Source: Halobacteroidaceae bacterium
GTDB taxonomy: Bacteria > Bacillota > Halanaerobiia > B1SED10-174
DNA: 32,783 nucleotides
Assembly: GCA_003550445.1 (NCBI GenBank)
Contig: PUKG01000280.1
Coordinates: 1 to 32,783, forward strand
Direction of reading: 5' to 3'
A model generated the notes under the pieces. That model was not told the DNA's origin, ran no database searches, and worked only from the letters and a program-made list of their open reading frames with translations. Of the stretch, positions 15,410 through 22,750 are shown one piece after another (positions within the stretch are counted from its first letter, which is position 1; each line of letters opens with the position of its first letter). The translations under genes were made by a program, and so were the position numbers.

Positions 15410-16729
15410 TTACCCGGATATTTCTAGACAGGGAATCCCTGTTTTTTCTTCCAGTTCAGCCTTACCTCTTCCCCACAGATCTCTTCCCCTTCTATCAAAA
15501 ATAACTGCGGGGAGGACAAGCATCCCCAGTTGCTTTTCTCGAATAATGGGACCAACCTGCTCGCTAATATCCCTTACACCTAAAAGCCCAGCAGAATCAA
15601 TTGAGCCTCCAAAAACGGTATTGGTAATCGGTATAACTTCAATATCAGTATTTTCCAGTCCCTTATTTAATAGGGGAAAAGCACCGGAAGATGTTATGAC
15701 TCCAAGTCTTTCTTTTTCTCCCAATTCCCTAATTTTTTCAATAACTTTGTAGTCAATATCCCGGTAAAAAATGGCCCCGCTGGAAGAAAAAGAACCATTT
15801 TTAATAAACAAATCCAGCTCACTTCCTTCCCTGTTAACACGAACCTTTTCCCCTTTTAACCCATTCAGGTAATGATGGGCCTCTACTCGAGACCGGGGGG
15901 TTTTTCCCTCAACAGAAATAATAATATCCCCTTTTCTCAAGCCTGCACTACAAGCAGGGCTTCTTTTCCTTACTCCTTCAACCCGGGGTTTAAAGTCAAC
16001 CAATCTGGGGGGTTCAAGTAATAGGGGAATATCGTTTTCTTCAGCCAGGGAGGAAACAAACTTTTCCATTCGCTCCTCGTCCCCGGGCTTTAACATCAAC
16101 TCCTCTGGGCCCACGCGGGCAATGGCTGGCTTAAAGATCGTTATATCCTCCGGGAAATATTTCGCTGCAAGGCAAATTGTTTCCTTAATAGCTTGCCACC
16201 CCGTTAAATTTGGCATGGCAACAAGAGTTACCGAGTAAGGGATTGTCTGGTGATATAGTTGATTTAGAACAGACTCCATATTTATTTTTCTCGAAGAAAG
16301 AAACTTTTTCCGCAAAAAAGGATCAACCAGGTTCAGGGAAACTTTTAATCTCAGGGGATGAAATTTTTTCAGGCGGCGGATTTTTTCTTCATCAAGCAGG
16401 TCCCCTCCCGTTACGATTTCCAGTGGTGTTTGTGGATAACGCTCCCGAAATAATTCCAGGACATGAAAAAATTCCGGGTAACAAAGGGGCTCACCTTCAA
16501 TTACCCTGCTTACCGATTCTCCCGTTCTGACCTCTCTATCTGGATCGAGAAACGGTAATAATTCACGAACCATGCCAAAAGGAAGATGCCCCGGGGAGAA
16601 AACTTCGGTACCGGGAGGGTTAAATTGATGGCTACAAAAAATACATCTCTGAGAACAAACCGATGTTAAATGCAGGATATTGTCCCTGCTATAACTTTCC
16701 ACTATCAACTGTTCCCATTTTTCACCCAA
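15410..16729 (-). CDS. Radical SAM protein with internal PDZ domain and DUF512-like C-terminus
   Basis: A 439-residue protein. The N-terminal radical SAM core has CSQRCIFC, a CxxxCxxC with C25, C29 and C32 for the 4Fe-4S cluster, and an EGEP element at 78-81. A PDZ-like domain follows at about 248-312 (VRKRSPACSAGLRKGDIIISVEGK contains the carboxylate loop and the GD-I-I strand). Residues 313-439 resemble the end of DUF512 proteins (VIPITNTVFGGSIDSAGLLG, then LGMLVLPAVIF). Typical DUF512 proteins run PDZ, then radical SAM, then DUF512; here the radical SAM part comes first. The start is TTG at 16729 with AGGAGG 9 nt upstream and no ATG in frame nearby. Reaction unknown; no protein partner is adjacent. 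The gene lies alone between groESL and the tsaD terminator. Confidence 0.75.
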   Translation of the reverse strand: MGEKWEQLIVESYSRDNILHLTSVCSQRCIFCSHQFNPPGTEVFSPGHLPFGMVRELLPFLDPDREVRTGESVSRVIEGEPLCYPEFFHVLELFRERYPQTPLEIVTGGDLLDEEKIRRLKKFHPLRLKVSLNLVDPFLRKKFLSSRKINMESVLNQLYHQTIPYSVTLVAMPNLTGWQAIKETICLAAKYFPEDITIFKPAIARVGPEELMLKPGDEERMEKFVSSLAEENDIPLLLEPPRLVDFKPRVEGVRKRSPACSAGLRKGDIIISVEGKTPRSRVEAHHYLNGLKGEKVRVNREGSELDLFIKNGSFSSSGAIFYRDIDYKVIEKIRELGEKERLGVITSSGAFPLLNKGLENTDIEVIPITNTVFGGSIDSAGLLGVRDISEQVGPIIREKQLGMLVLPAVIFDRRGRDLWGRGKAELEEKTGIPCLEISG

Positions 16730-16744
16730 TTGAGAATACCTCCT

Positions 16745-16921
16745 ATATCCACAGTATCCACAGACTTATCCACAGGGAAGGTCCCTAAAACCCGAAACAC
16801 ATCGATCTTTTCCACAGTATTTCTTGTTTTTTCCATTTCTGATTACATAATTTTCCTTTTTATTTCCACAGAAAAACCCTTTCCGGCATAAGGAAGAAAG
16901 GGTTTTTCCACATTTTCCACA
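16745..16921 (+). repeat. Cluster of seven DnaA-box-like 9-mers
   Basis: Seven matches to the DnaA box TTATCCACA in the same orientation: 16745-16753 (ATATCCACA), 16754-16762 (GTATCCACA), 16766-16774 (perfect), 16808-16816 (TTTTCCACA), 16862-16870 (ATTTCCACA), 16904-16912 and 16913-16921 (both TTTTCCACA). Boxes 1-2 and 6-7 are packed head-to-tail at 9-nt spacing. An AT-rich stretch (about 16819-16866) lies between boxes 4 and 5. Chance would give well under one TCCACA in this length. DnaA binding itself is inferred. Confidence 0.6.
16872..16907 (-). terminator. Terminator after tsaD
   Basis: A 12-bp perfect stem, AAAAACCCTTTC (16872-16883) and GAAAGGGTTTTT (16896-16907), with a 12-nt loop and a short T5 tract on the minus side. 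It begins about 41 nt after the tsaD stop codon and lies within the DnaA-box cluster. Confidence 0.75.
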
Positions 16922-16948
16922 ATTAGCCAGGCCAAAAAAATTCACAGC

Positions 16949-17959
16949 CTATAATTGAAGGCGGGGATTGGCATCTAAATCCAGGGAGCTTGTTTTTCCC
17001 TGATTAAGCAAGAAATAACCAGCTCCTGCTATCATTGCAGCATTGTCAGTACAGTATTCCAGGGAGGGATAGTACAGGTTAGCCCCTCTTTCCCGGAGCA
17101 TCTTCCCCAATCTTCCCCGCAAATATTTATTAGCAGCAACTCCTCCCGCAAGAAGGACTTTGTCCACTGGAAAATCATTTAATGCTCTTTCCACCTTTTC
17201 CAGGAGAATATCCACAACGGTTTTCTGAAAAGAAGCTGCAATATCCGCTTCTGGAACCCTTCCTTCTTTTTGCTCTAGATTGTGAGCAAGATTAATCACG
17301 GCGGTTTTCAAGCCACTAAAGGAAAACCCGAAGCGATCCTCCCCCAGGTCTGCTATGGGAAAAGAAAACCTTTCAGCATCACCGGTTTCGCTAATTCTTT
17401 CAATTGCAGGTCCTCCCGGATAGCCCAGGCCTAAAAATCGAGCAACCTTATCAAAAGATTCTCCTGCCGCATCATCCCGGGTTCTTCCCAGAATTTCGTA
17501 CTTGCCCCATTCTTCAGTATATAAAAGGTCAGTATGTCCCCCTGAAACTGTAAGGCATAATAATGGGGGTTCTAATTCCGGATGTTCCAGTAAATTTGAG
17601 TAAATATGCCCGAGAATATGGTTAACCCCTATTAAAGGAAGCCCCAGGGCCCAGGAAAGGGTTTTTGCAGCTACAATTCCAATAAGTAGACTCCCCACAA
17701 GACCTGGTCCGTAGGTGACAGCTATACCCGAAAGGTCGGAAAAGTCAACTTCGGCTTTTTCCAGAGCCCTCTTTATTACCCTGTCCAACAGCTCCAGGTG
17801 TTTACGGGAGGCAAGTTCTGGTACAACACCACCAAACTCCCGGTGCAGGTTAATCTGGGAAGCAATTATATTACTTTTTACATACCTTCCCCCGGCAACA
17901 ACAGCTGCAGAGGTTTCATCACATGAGGTTTCAATACCTAAAATCAAATCCCCCGCCAT
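16949..17959 (-). CDS. tsaD: tRNA N6-adenosine threonylcarbamoyltransferase TsaD
   Basis: Transfers threonylcarbamoyl from TC-AMP to A37 of ANN-decoding tRNAs, in complex with TsaB and TsaE. The 336-residue length is normal. Landmarks are GIETSCDETS near the N-terminus, the metal-ligand motif HILGH (H114 and H118), the ASKH kinase-fold loop LTVSGGHTDL, DDAAGESFDKVAR, and LLAGGVAANKYLR. The ATG at 17959 lies within the last codons of rimI (29-nt overlap) and follows a G-rich ribosome site. Last gene of the tsaE-tsaB-rimI-tsaD run; a terminator follows. Confidence 0.97.
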   Translation of the reverse strand: MAGDLILGIETSCDETSAAVVAGGRYVKSNIIASQINLHREFGGVVPELASRKHLELLDRVIKRALEKAEVDFSDLSGIAVTYGPGLVGSLLIGIVAAKTLSWALGLPLIGVNHILGHIYSNLLEHPELEPPLLCLTVSGGHTDLLYTEEWGKYEILGRTRDDAAGESFDKVARFLGLGYPGGPAIERISETGDAERFSFPIADLGEDRFGFSFSGLKTAVINLAHNLEQKEGRVPEADIAASFQKTVVDILLEKVERALNDFPVDKVLLAGGVAANKYLRGRLGKMLRERGANLYYPSLEYCTDNAAMIAGAGYFLLNQGKTSSLDLDANPRLQL

Positions 17960-18419
17960 GCCCTTCTCCCCCCTCTAAATCCTTGGTCATTATTATTGCA
18001 TCTTCCCTGTTATCCCGATAATATCCGGGACGAACCCCCGTCTCCCTAAAGCCTTCTTTTTTATATAGTTTTCGGGCAACTTTATTGGATTCCCTTACTT
18101 CAAGGGTAATTCGATAAAGTCTTTTTTCCATTGCTGCCATATAAACCTGTTCAATTAACCTGGAGGCCGTTCCCTGTCTTCGAAATTCTGAAGCTACTGC
18201 AAGGCTTGTTATGTGGATTTCTCCAGGAACAAACCACATCCCTACATAACCGATTATCTTTTCATCCTTTTCTAACACCAGGTACCTTGCCCGGCGGTTT
18301 CGAGTTAACTCCTGTTTAAACAACCGCTCCGACCAGGGGGATTGGAAAGACTCTTTTTCTATCTCCATTATTCGCGGCAGGTCCTTTAGCTGCATTAATC
18401 TAACTTCCAGGGTAACCAC
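17931..18419 (-). CDS. rimI: GNAT acetyltransferase RimI (ribosomal protein S18 N-acetyltransferase type)
   Basis: A 162-residue GNAT-fold enzyme. Acetyl-CoA binding motif A is LAVASEFRRQGTASRLI, preceded by IIGYVGMWFVPGEIHI and followed by LEVRESNKVARKLYKKEGF and GYYRDNREDAIIM, a RimI-like ending. RimI acetylates protein N-termini, classically ribosomal protein S18. The start is taken as GTG at 18419, 5 nt after the tsaB stop; the ribosome site there is weak (AAAGGCAG), so translation probably depends on coupling to tsaB. The position between tsaB and tsaD is a very common bacterial arrangement and supports the call. Confidence 0.9.
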   Translation of the reverse strand: MVTLEVRLMQLKDLPRIMEIEKESFQSPWSERLFKQELTRNRRARYLVLEKDEKIIGYVGMWFVPGEIHITSLAVASEFRRQGTASRLIEQVYMAAMEKRLYRITLEVRESNKVARKLYKKEGFRETGVRPGYYRDNREDAIIMTKDLEGGEGHGGGFDFRY

Positions 18420-18424
18420 CTCAT

Positions 18425-19099
18425 CTAAACTGCCTTTTTCATATACCTGGGAACAATCCTTTCCAGATTTTCCCCTTCGGGATTATCTTTATACCTTAAA
18501 AATCCTGCATGGGCAATGGCACCGCCACGAAGTTGGTTATTAAAAACAGGGGGCATTGAAATAGTCCCGGGAAATTTTTTTTCCAGAGTTTTAAGGTAGC
18601 TATTGGGATATTCCCCAACAACCACAAGGTTTGCACAATAAGCCTCTATTTCTGGCCCTATATCCTCAATATTTCCAGCCCTATCCTTGATCAATGGAAT
18701 AGGGCGGTATTCTTCCCAGGAATAAAGGCCCCAGTAAACCCTTTCATTCCTGGCATCGAGTAGACTTAAAATCGGTTGACCCTGAGGACAGTTTATTGCC
18801 AGGGCCTCCAGTGTTGATAATCCCCAGATAGGAATATCCAGGGCAAGGGTTAGGGACCTGGCAAGGGTAATCCCAACCCGGGTTCCTGTAAAAGACCCCG
18901 GCCCCAATCCCACAACAATACCCTTTAAATCTTTAACGTCTAATTTAATGTGGGAAAAAAGCTGAGCGAGTAGCGGGTTTAAAATCCTCCCATGTCCCCG
19001 ATCTACCCGGAAGGAAAGTTCTCCTAAAACGCCTTCTTCCTCGTGGTAAACCCCCATTGCACCGGTAGAAGTAGCCGTATCAATTCCCAAAATCATCAT
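18425..19099 (-). CDS. tsaB: tRNA t6A biosynthesis protein TsaB
   Basis: A 224-residue inactive ASKHA-fold partner of TsaD, needed for t6A formation. It begins ILGIDTATSTGAMGVY and has the family signature GIVVGLGPGSFTGTRVGI, then LSTLEALA and LLDARNERVYWG. It lacks the HxxxH metal site found in TsaD, as expected. Two ATG codons are adjacent (19099 and 19096), with AAGGAG 8 nt before the first. It overlaps tsaE by 20 nt and is followed 5 nt later by rimI. Confidence 0.95.
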   Translation of the reverse strand: MMILGIDTATSTGAMGVYHEEEGVLGELSFRVDRGHGRILNPLLAQLFSHIKLDVKDLKGIVVGLGPGSFTGTRVGITLARSLTLALDIPIWGLSTLEALAINCPQGQPILSLLDARNERVYWGLYSWEEYRPIPLIKDRAGNIEDIGPEIEAYCANLVVVGEYPNSYLKTLEKKFPGTISMPPVFNNQLRGGAIAHAGFLRYKDNPEGENLERIVPRYMKKAV

Positions 19100-19538
19100 T
19101 TTTCAAACTCCTTATCCAGGGTTTCCCCTGCAAAATAATTCTTCTTTCTTCCTCTCCTTCAATGAAAAGAGAAATAATTAGGTCCGGTTCCGGCAGGTTT
19201 CGTGGAAACCGATCTGCCCACTCCACCAACCAAACATAATTATCCAGGTATTCTTCAAGGCCTAAATCATCAATTTCTTCACCATGTTCCAGCCGGTAAA
19301 GGTCCAGGTGCAAAACAGGTAAATTGGCCTGGTACTCAGACTGTAAAATAAAGGTGGGACTCACAACCTCCCCCTCAAAACCCAGGGCCTTCAAAAGTGA
19401 GCGGGCCAGGAAAGTCTTCCCCGCTCCTAACTGTCCCTGCAGGAAAATAATCTCATTTCCTTTTAAGTGCCTGGCAATTTTATTCGCCAGGAGAGAAGTT
19501 TGTTCTTGATTTTTTACCATTATCTGAACTTTTTCCAT
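19080..19538 (-). CDS. tsaE: tRNA t6A biosynthesis ATPase TsaE
   Basis: A 152-residue P-loop ATPase that drives turnover of the TsaB-TsaD complex. Walker A is GQLGAGKT (residues 35-42), followed by VVSPTFILQSEY and the HLDLYRLEHGEEIDDLGLEEYL block typical of TsaE. The ATG at 19538 has GGAGG about 9 nt upstream. Its first 59 nt overlap the end of the M20 amidohydrolase, a long overlap whose ribosome site lies inside that gene. Confidence 0.95.
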   Translation of the reverse strand: MEKVQIMVKNQEQTSLLANKIARHLKGNEIIFLQGQLGAGKTFLARSLLKALGFEGEVVSPTFILQSEYQANLPVLHLDLYRLEHGEEIDDLGLEEYLDNYVWLVEWADRFPRNLPEPDLIISLFIEGEEERRIILQGKPWIRSLKNDDFGN

Positions 19539-20733
19539 CCAATTCCCCCTCCAGGAATCTAAATACAGCAGCTGAAAAAATTTTCATCCCAACAGGAATA
19601 GCTTTTTCATCAATATCAAAAAAGGAATTGTGGGCGGAACATTTGGTTTTGTCATCTGATCCCGTTCCAAGTCTGAACATTACCGAAGGAACCAGCCGGG
19701 AAAAATAAGAAAAATCCTCCCCACCCATTGAAGGTGAAAAGTTCTTGTTAACATTAAAACCCTGTTTTAGTTCAAGAACTGTTTTTTCCAGGTTTTTTGC
19801 CATAACAGCATCATTTATTAAAGCGGGATAACTTGGTTCTATCTCCAGGGAAAAGGTCGCCCCAAAAGATGATGTAACCCCCTGTAAAACCTGTTCAATC
19901 AAACGGGGCATCTCTTCCCTAATTTCATCACTTCTTGTCCTCAGGGTGCCTTCCATCGTTACCTTATCGGCAATTACATTTCGGCGGTACCCTCCTTCAA
20001 TCTTCCCAAAGGTTAAAACCACATCCTCACGGGTGTCGATCATTCTGCTGATTATCTGCTGCAAGGAGACAATTACCTGTCCAGAAACAGCCAGAGCATC
20101 CACTCCTGTTTGAGGACGGGCCCCATGGGCACCTTTGCCAAAAATTGTCAAATTTATTTCATCCGAATTCGCATTAATTGGGCCAATACCAAATGCAATT
20201 TCCCCGGGAGCATAGTAAGGGTCAACATGCAAAGCCATAGCTGCATTAACCTCAGGATTTTCCATAACCCCTTCTGCAATCATTGGTTCTGCTCCCCCAG
20301 GGCCTTCCTCAGCAGGTTGGAAAAGAAATTTAACATTTCCCTTGAGCCAAGGCTTGATTTCAGTCAAAACTTTTGCTGCTCCTACCAGAATTGCGGTGTG
20401 AGCATCATGTCCGCAGGCATGCATCACCCCTTCTATTTTTGAAGCATAGGGGACATCCTTTTTGTCCTGAATAGGAAGGGCGTCCATATCGGCCCGTAGT
20501 AAAATTGTAGGACCCTCCTCCTGCCCCTTTAGAAGGGCAACAACACCGGTTTTTGCAATTCCGGATTTAACCTCCAGGCCCAGTTTTTTCATTTCCTCAA
20601 CTATCCGGGCAGCAGTTTTTTCCTCTGAAAACCCAAGCTCGGGGTGCATATGGAATTCTCGCCTCAGCTCAATTATTTCATCAGAAAGGTTGTCAGCTAA
20701 TAGATTAATTTTTTTTATTAGTTCCTGGTCCAT
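19480..20733 (-). CDS. M20 family amidohydrolase/peptidase
   Basis: A 417-residue dimetal amidohydrolase of the hippurate/IAA-amino acid/N-acetyl-diaminopimelate deacetylase type. Metal-site motifs are HACGHDAHTA (C107, H109), QPAEEGPGGA (E142-E143), LHVDP (H169), MGGEDFSYF and the C-terminal HNSFFDIDE. This group removes acyl groups from amino acids; the exact substrate is not readable from sequence. The ATG at 20733 follows AGGGAG by 8 nt. Its start overlaps the asparaginase end by 16 nt and its end overlaps tsaE by 59 nt. Without tetrahydrodipicolinate acetyltransferase nearby, an ACT-type lysine-pathway role is unsupported. Confidence 0.88.
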   Translation of the reverse strand: MDQELIKKINLLADNLSDEIIELRREFHMHPELGFSEEKTAARIVEEMKKLGLEVKSGIAKTGVVALLKGQEEGPTILLRADMDALPIQDKKDVPYASKIEGVMHACGHDAHTAILVGAAKVLTEIKPWLKGNVKFLFQPAEEGPGGAEPMIAEGVMENPEVNAAMALHVDPYYAPGEIAFGIGPINANSDEINLTIFGKGAHGARPQTGVDALAVSGQVIVSLQQIISRMIDTREDVVLTFGKIEGGYRRNVIADKVTMEGTLRTRSDEIREEMPRLIEQVLQGVTSSFGATFSLEIEPSYPALINDAVMAKNLEKTVLELKQGFNVNKNFSPSMGGEDFSYFSRLVPSVMFRLGTGSDDKTKCSAHNSFFDIDEKAIPVGMKIFSAAVFRFLEGELDGKSSDNGKKSRTNFSPGE

Positions 20734-21758
20734 TGAGGCATCTCCCTTACAACTTTTTTAAAGTCAAAACAGGTCCTGAGGTTCCCCACCTCATCTCCAC
20801 GCCTGTTTTTAATTACTGGAAGGCGGTATCTTTTCAGTTCTTCTTTCTCCTCTTCAGTTAATACTTCCAGGGCATCCAGGATGTGATAGATTATTGTTCC
20901 AAGACCTCTGCTGTTTCCATCTTCGATTTTTACTGCCAGACCCTGGTCCCGCCCATGTAAACCGATGCAATATACTCCTTCGGCCCCTCCTTTTCCGACA
21001 AGTTTCCCCGAAGTAGCCTGCATTAATTCAGTACACAACCTTCCCCTTCCCGCAACCATGTAGGGTTCGTTTTCCATGGCCTGGGTAACCCTGAGGGCCG
21101 CCTCCTGGTATGAAGAAGGAAGGCTTTCTGGATTGGCAAGGCGGGCAAAAAGAAAAGCCATTTTTTCAACGGGGAGGCCAAAAACCACAACCCCACAACC
21201 GTCAATTCCTATATCGACTTCTTCCCGATTCATTTCTGCGATTTCAGCAATTGTTTCGTGCATAAGTTGCTGCAGGGGATGTTCCGCTTTAACATAACCC
21301 TTTGTAGGCCAGCCCATATGCTGGCAGAGAAGTAACATCCCGGCGTGTTTCCCGGAACAGTTGCTGTATAACGGGGAAATTTCTTCACCCCGGGCCATTA
21401 ATTTCCGGGCAGATTCCTTGTCATAGGGAAGATGGGTTCCACATTCCAAATCCATTTCCGTCAAACCAACCTTTTCCAGAATACCTCTTGCGGTTTCAAC
21501 ATGAATTTCCTCTCCATTATGGGAAGCACACATTAGGGCAAGTTCTCTGTCAGTAAGGTTATATTTTTCTGCAGCTCCAAGGATCAGTAAGGGTAGAACC
21601 TGGATTGGTTTTGCCGATGACCGTATATAGGTTTTCCCTGCGGGAAGGCCTAACTTAGCCACTACATTACCTTTTACATCAACAAGAGCCACAACCCCAC
21701 GGTGGCTTGATTCAACTATTGGACCTCTTACTAAATTTACTAAAGGAACCGTTACCAT
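20718..21758 (-). CDS. Asparaginase II family protein (Rhizobium-type)
   Basis: A 346-residue protein of the Rhizobium etli-type L-asparaginase family (Pfam Asparaginase_II), unrelated to the E. coli type I/II fold. Signature segments are RGPIVESSHRG at the start, YIRSSAKPIQVLP, CASHNGEE, YSNCSGKHAGMLL, IDGCGVVVFGLP and KGGAEGVYCIGL. The family hydrolyses asparagine to aspartate and ammonia; the activity of this one is inferred. The ATG at 21758 follows AAGGAGG by 6 nt. The 16-nt overlap with the M20 amidohydrolase suggests the two act in the same amide-hydrolysis step or pathway. Confidence 0.9.
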   Translation of the reverse strand: MVTVPLVNLVRGPIVESSHRGVVALVDVKGNVVAKLGLPAGKTYIRSSAKPIQVLPLLILGAAEKYNLTDRELALMCASHNGEEIHVETARGILEKVGLTEMDLECGTHLPYDKESARKLMARGEEISPLYSNCSGKHAGMLLLCQHMGWPTKGYVKAEHPLQQLMHETIAEIAEMNREEVDIGIDGCGVVVFGLPVEKMAFLFARLANPESLPSSYQEAALRVTQAMENEPYMVAGRGRLCTELMQATSGKLVGKGGAEGVYCIGLHGRDQGLAVKIEDGNSRGLGTIIYHILDALEVLTEEEKEELKRYRLPVIKNRRGDEVGNLRTCFDFKKVVREMPQWTRN

Positions 21759-21778
21759 ATTAATCCTCCTTATGAATA

Positions 21779-21803
21779 AAAAAATAGCGAAGTTCTATTT
21801 TTT
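21779..21803 (-). terminator. AT-rich hairpin between mazF and asparaginase genes
   Basis: AAAAAATAG (21779-21787) and CTATTTTTT (21795-21803) form a 9-bp stem with a 7-nt loop. On the minus strand it ends in a T-rich run just after mazF (stop at 21851). The stem has only two G-C pairs, so termination is likely partial. Confidence 0.4.
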
Positions 21804-21850
21804 GCAAAAAACCCCATACAAAAATAAAACCTCAAGTAAAAACTCAAGGT

Positions 21851-22207
21851 TCATAAATCTATTAACCCCAGGCTAATTTCCAGAGCAGTATTAACCCTGC
21901 TCATAATTTCGGGATCAAGGTGAGCAACCTGGCGCTGTAACCTTTTTTTATCAATGGTTCGGACCTGTTCAAGGAGAATTACAGAATCAACCTCTAGGTT
22001 ACTTTCGTGGGTTTTAATCTCCACGTGGGTAGGCAGTTTTGCCTTTTTAATACGGGAAGTAATAGCCGCAATTATTACTGTTGGGCTATACTTATTCCCG
22101 ATATCATTCTGGACAATCAGTACAGGCCGGACTCCGCCCTGCTCGGATCCGATAACGGGGTTCAAATCCGCGTAATAAACATCACCTCTACGAACCACGA
22201 CTGCCAT
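21851..22207 (-). CDS. mazF: mRNA interferase MazF/EndoA toxin
   Basis: A 118-residue PemK/MazF-family ribonuclease toxin of the EndoA (NdoA) type. It begins VVVRRGDVYYADLNPVIGSEQGG; catalytic candidates are R27 (GVRPVL) and T50 (AAITSR), matching R25 and T48 of B. subtilis EndoA. The family cleaves mRNA at short sequences, classically UACAU for EndoA; specificity here is not readable. The ATG at 22207 overlaps the end of the antitoxin gene by 20 nt, with GGTGGA 5 nt upstream, so translation is coupled to the antitoxin. A location next to alr is conserved in Firmicutes. Confidence 0.95.
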   Translation of the reverse strand: MAVVVRRGDVYYADLNPVIGSEQGGVRPVLIVQNDIGNKYSPTVIIAAITSRIKKAKLPTHVEIKTHESNLEVDSVILLEQVRTIDKKRLQRQVAHLDPEIMSRVNTALEISLGLIDL

Positions 22208-22481
22208 CGCTGTCCACCAAACCCTGTTCGTATTTCTCCAAAATTTTCAACTCGTCTCTACAGTTGTGTTCATGTGCCACTTGGAGATTAAAGTCAGCCA
22301 TTTCCTTGTAACCCCTTTTCATTTCTTCCCGCAATTCCTGCCGGCGAAGGTCAGCTAAATAAAGCCTCATTGCCTCCCTGATAAATTGACTTCGGTTAAC
22401 ATTTTCTCTTTGAATAAGCCAGTCAACTTCATCCAGCAGGCTTTCGGGCAAGCTAACCATCACCCGCTTTAAATTGTCCAT
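22188..22481 (-). CDS. mazE: Ribbon-helix-helix antitoxin of the MazF/EndoA module
   Basis: A 97-residue antitoxin. The N-terminal ribbon-helix-helix DNA-binding domain is KRVMVSLPESLLDEVDWLIQ followed by NRSQFIREAMRLYL. The C-terminal half is charged and probably disordered until it binds and inhibits MazF. It corresponds to EndoAI (NdoAI) of B. subtilis. The ATG at 22481 has GGGAGGAG about 6 nt upstream. An inverted repeat 42-67 nt upstream (22523-22548) is a candidate site for autoregulation. Confidence 0.9.
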   Translation of the reverse strand: MDNLKRVMVSLPESLLDEVDWLIQRENVNRSQFIREAMRLYLADLRRQELREEMKRGYKEMADFNLQVAHEHNCRDELKILEKYEQGLVDSDGSRGS

Positions 22482-22522
22482 AGCAATCTCCTCCCGGTCC
22501 GATCTGTTTTACCCAAACAAAT

Positions 22523-22548
22523 AGTTTAAAATTTGCCGAATTTAAACT
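22523..22548. promoter_or_regulatory. Inverted repeat upstream of mazEF, possible RHH operator
   Basis: AGTTTAAA (22523-22530) and TTTAAACT (22541-22548), perfect 8-bp arms with a 10-nt spacer, lie before the antitoxin start. RHH antitoxins usually bind such sites to repress their own operon. The remaining 269-nt gap (22482-22750) is AT-rich, includes an alternating AT run near 22590, and shows no clear promoter or gene. Confidence 0.3.
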
Positions 22549-22750
22549 TCATCTACTAATATAGGAGAAAAAAAGTGTAGCTAACGATATATATATTTTT
22601 ATACATCAAAGGAAATACTCCTTCTCAAAGGGAAAAATATTGCCTTAAATTCTTTCCAGAAACACTCTTCGAGTTAAAGGAATTTCCCTTACAGTTTCCA
22701 AAAAAATGGTTTTGTCGCTGAAAAACAGTGTAAAATCAAACTTTTCTCTC

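Noticed and set aside
16745..16921. Replication origin
   Set aside because: The DnaA-box cluster lacks neighbouring dnaA/dnaN or other typical origin genes and no skew can be measured from this window; reported only as a cluster.
21830..21853. Inverted-repeat-like sequence with CTCAAG just after mazF
   Set aside because: CTCAAG occurs as a direct repeat, and the outer stem has an internal mismatch loop, so it is not a convincing terminator.
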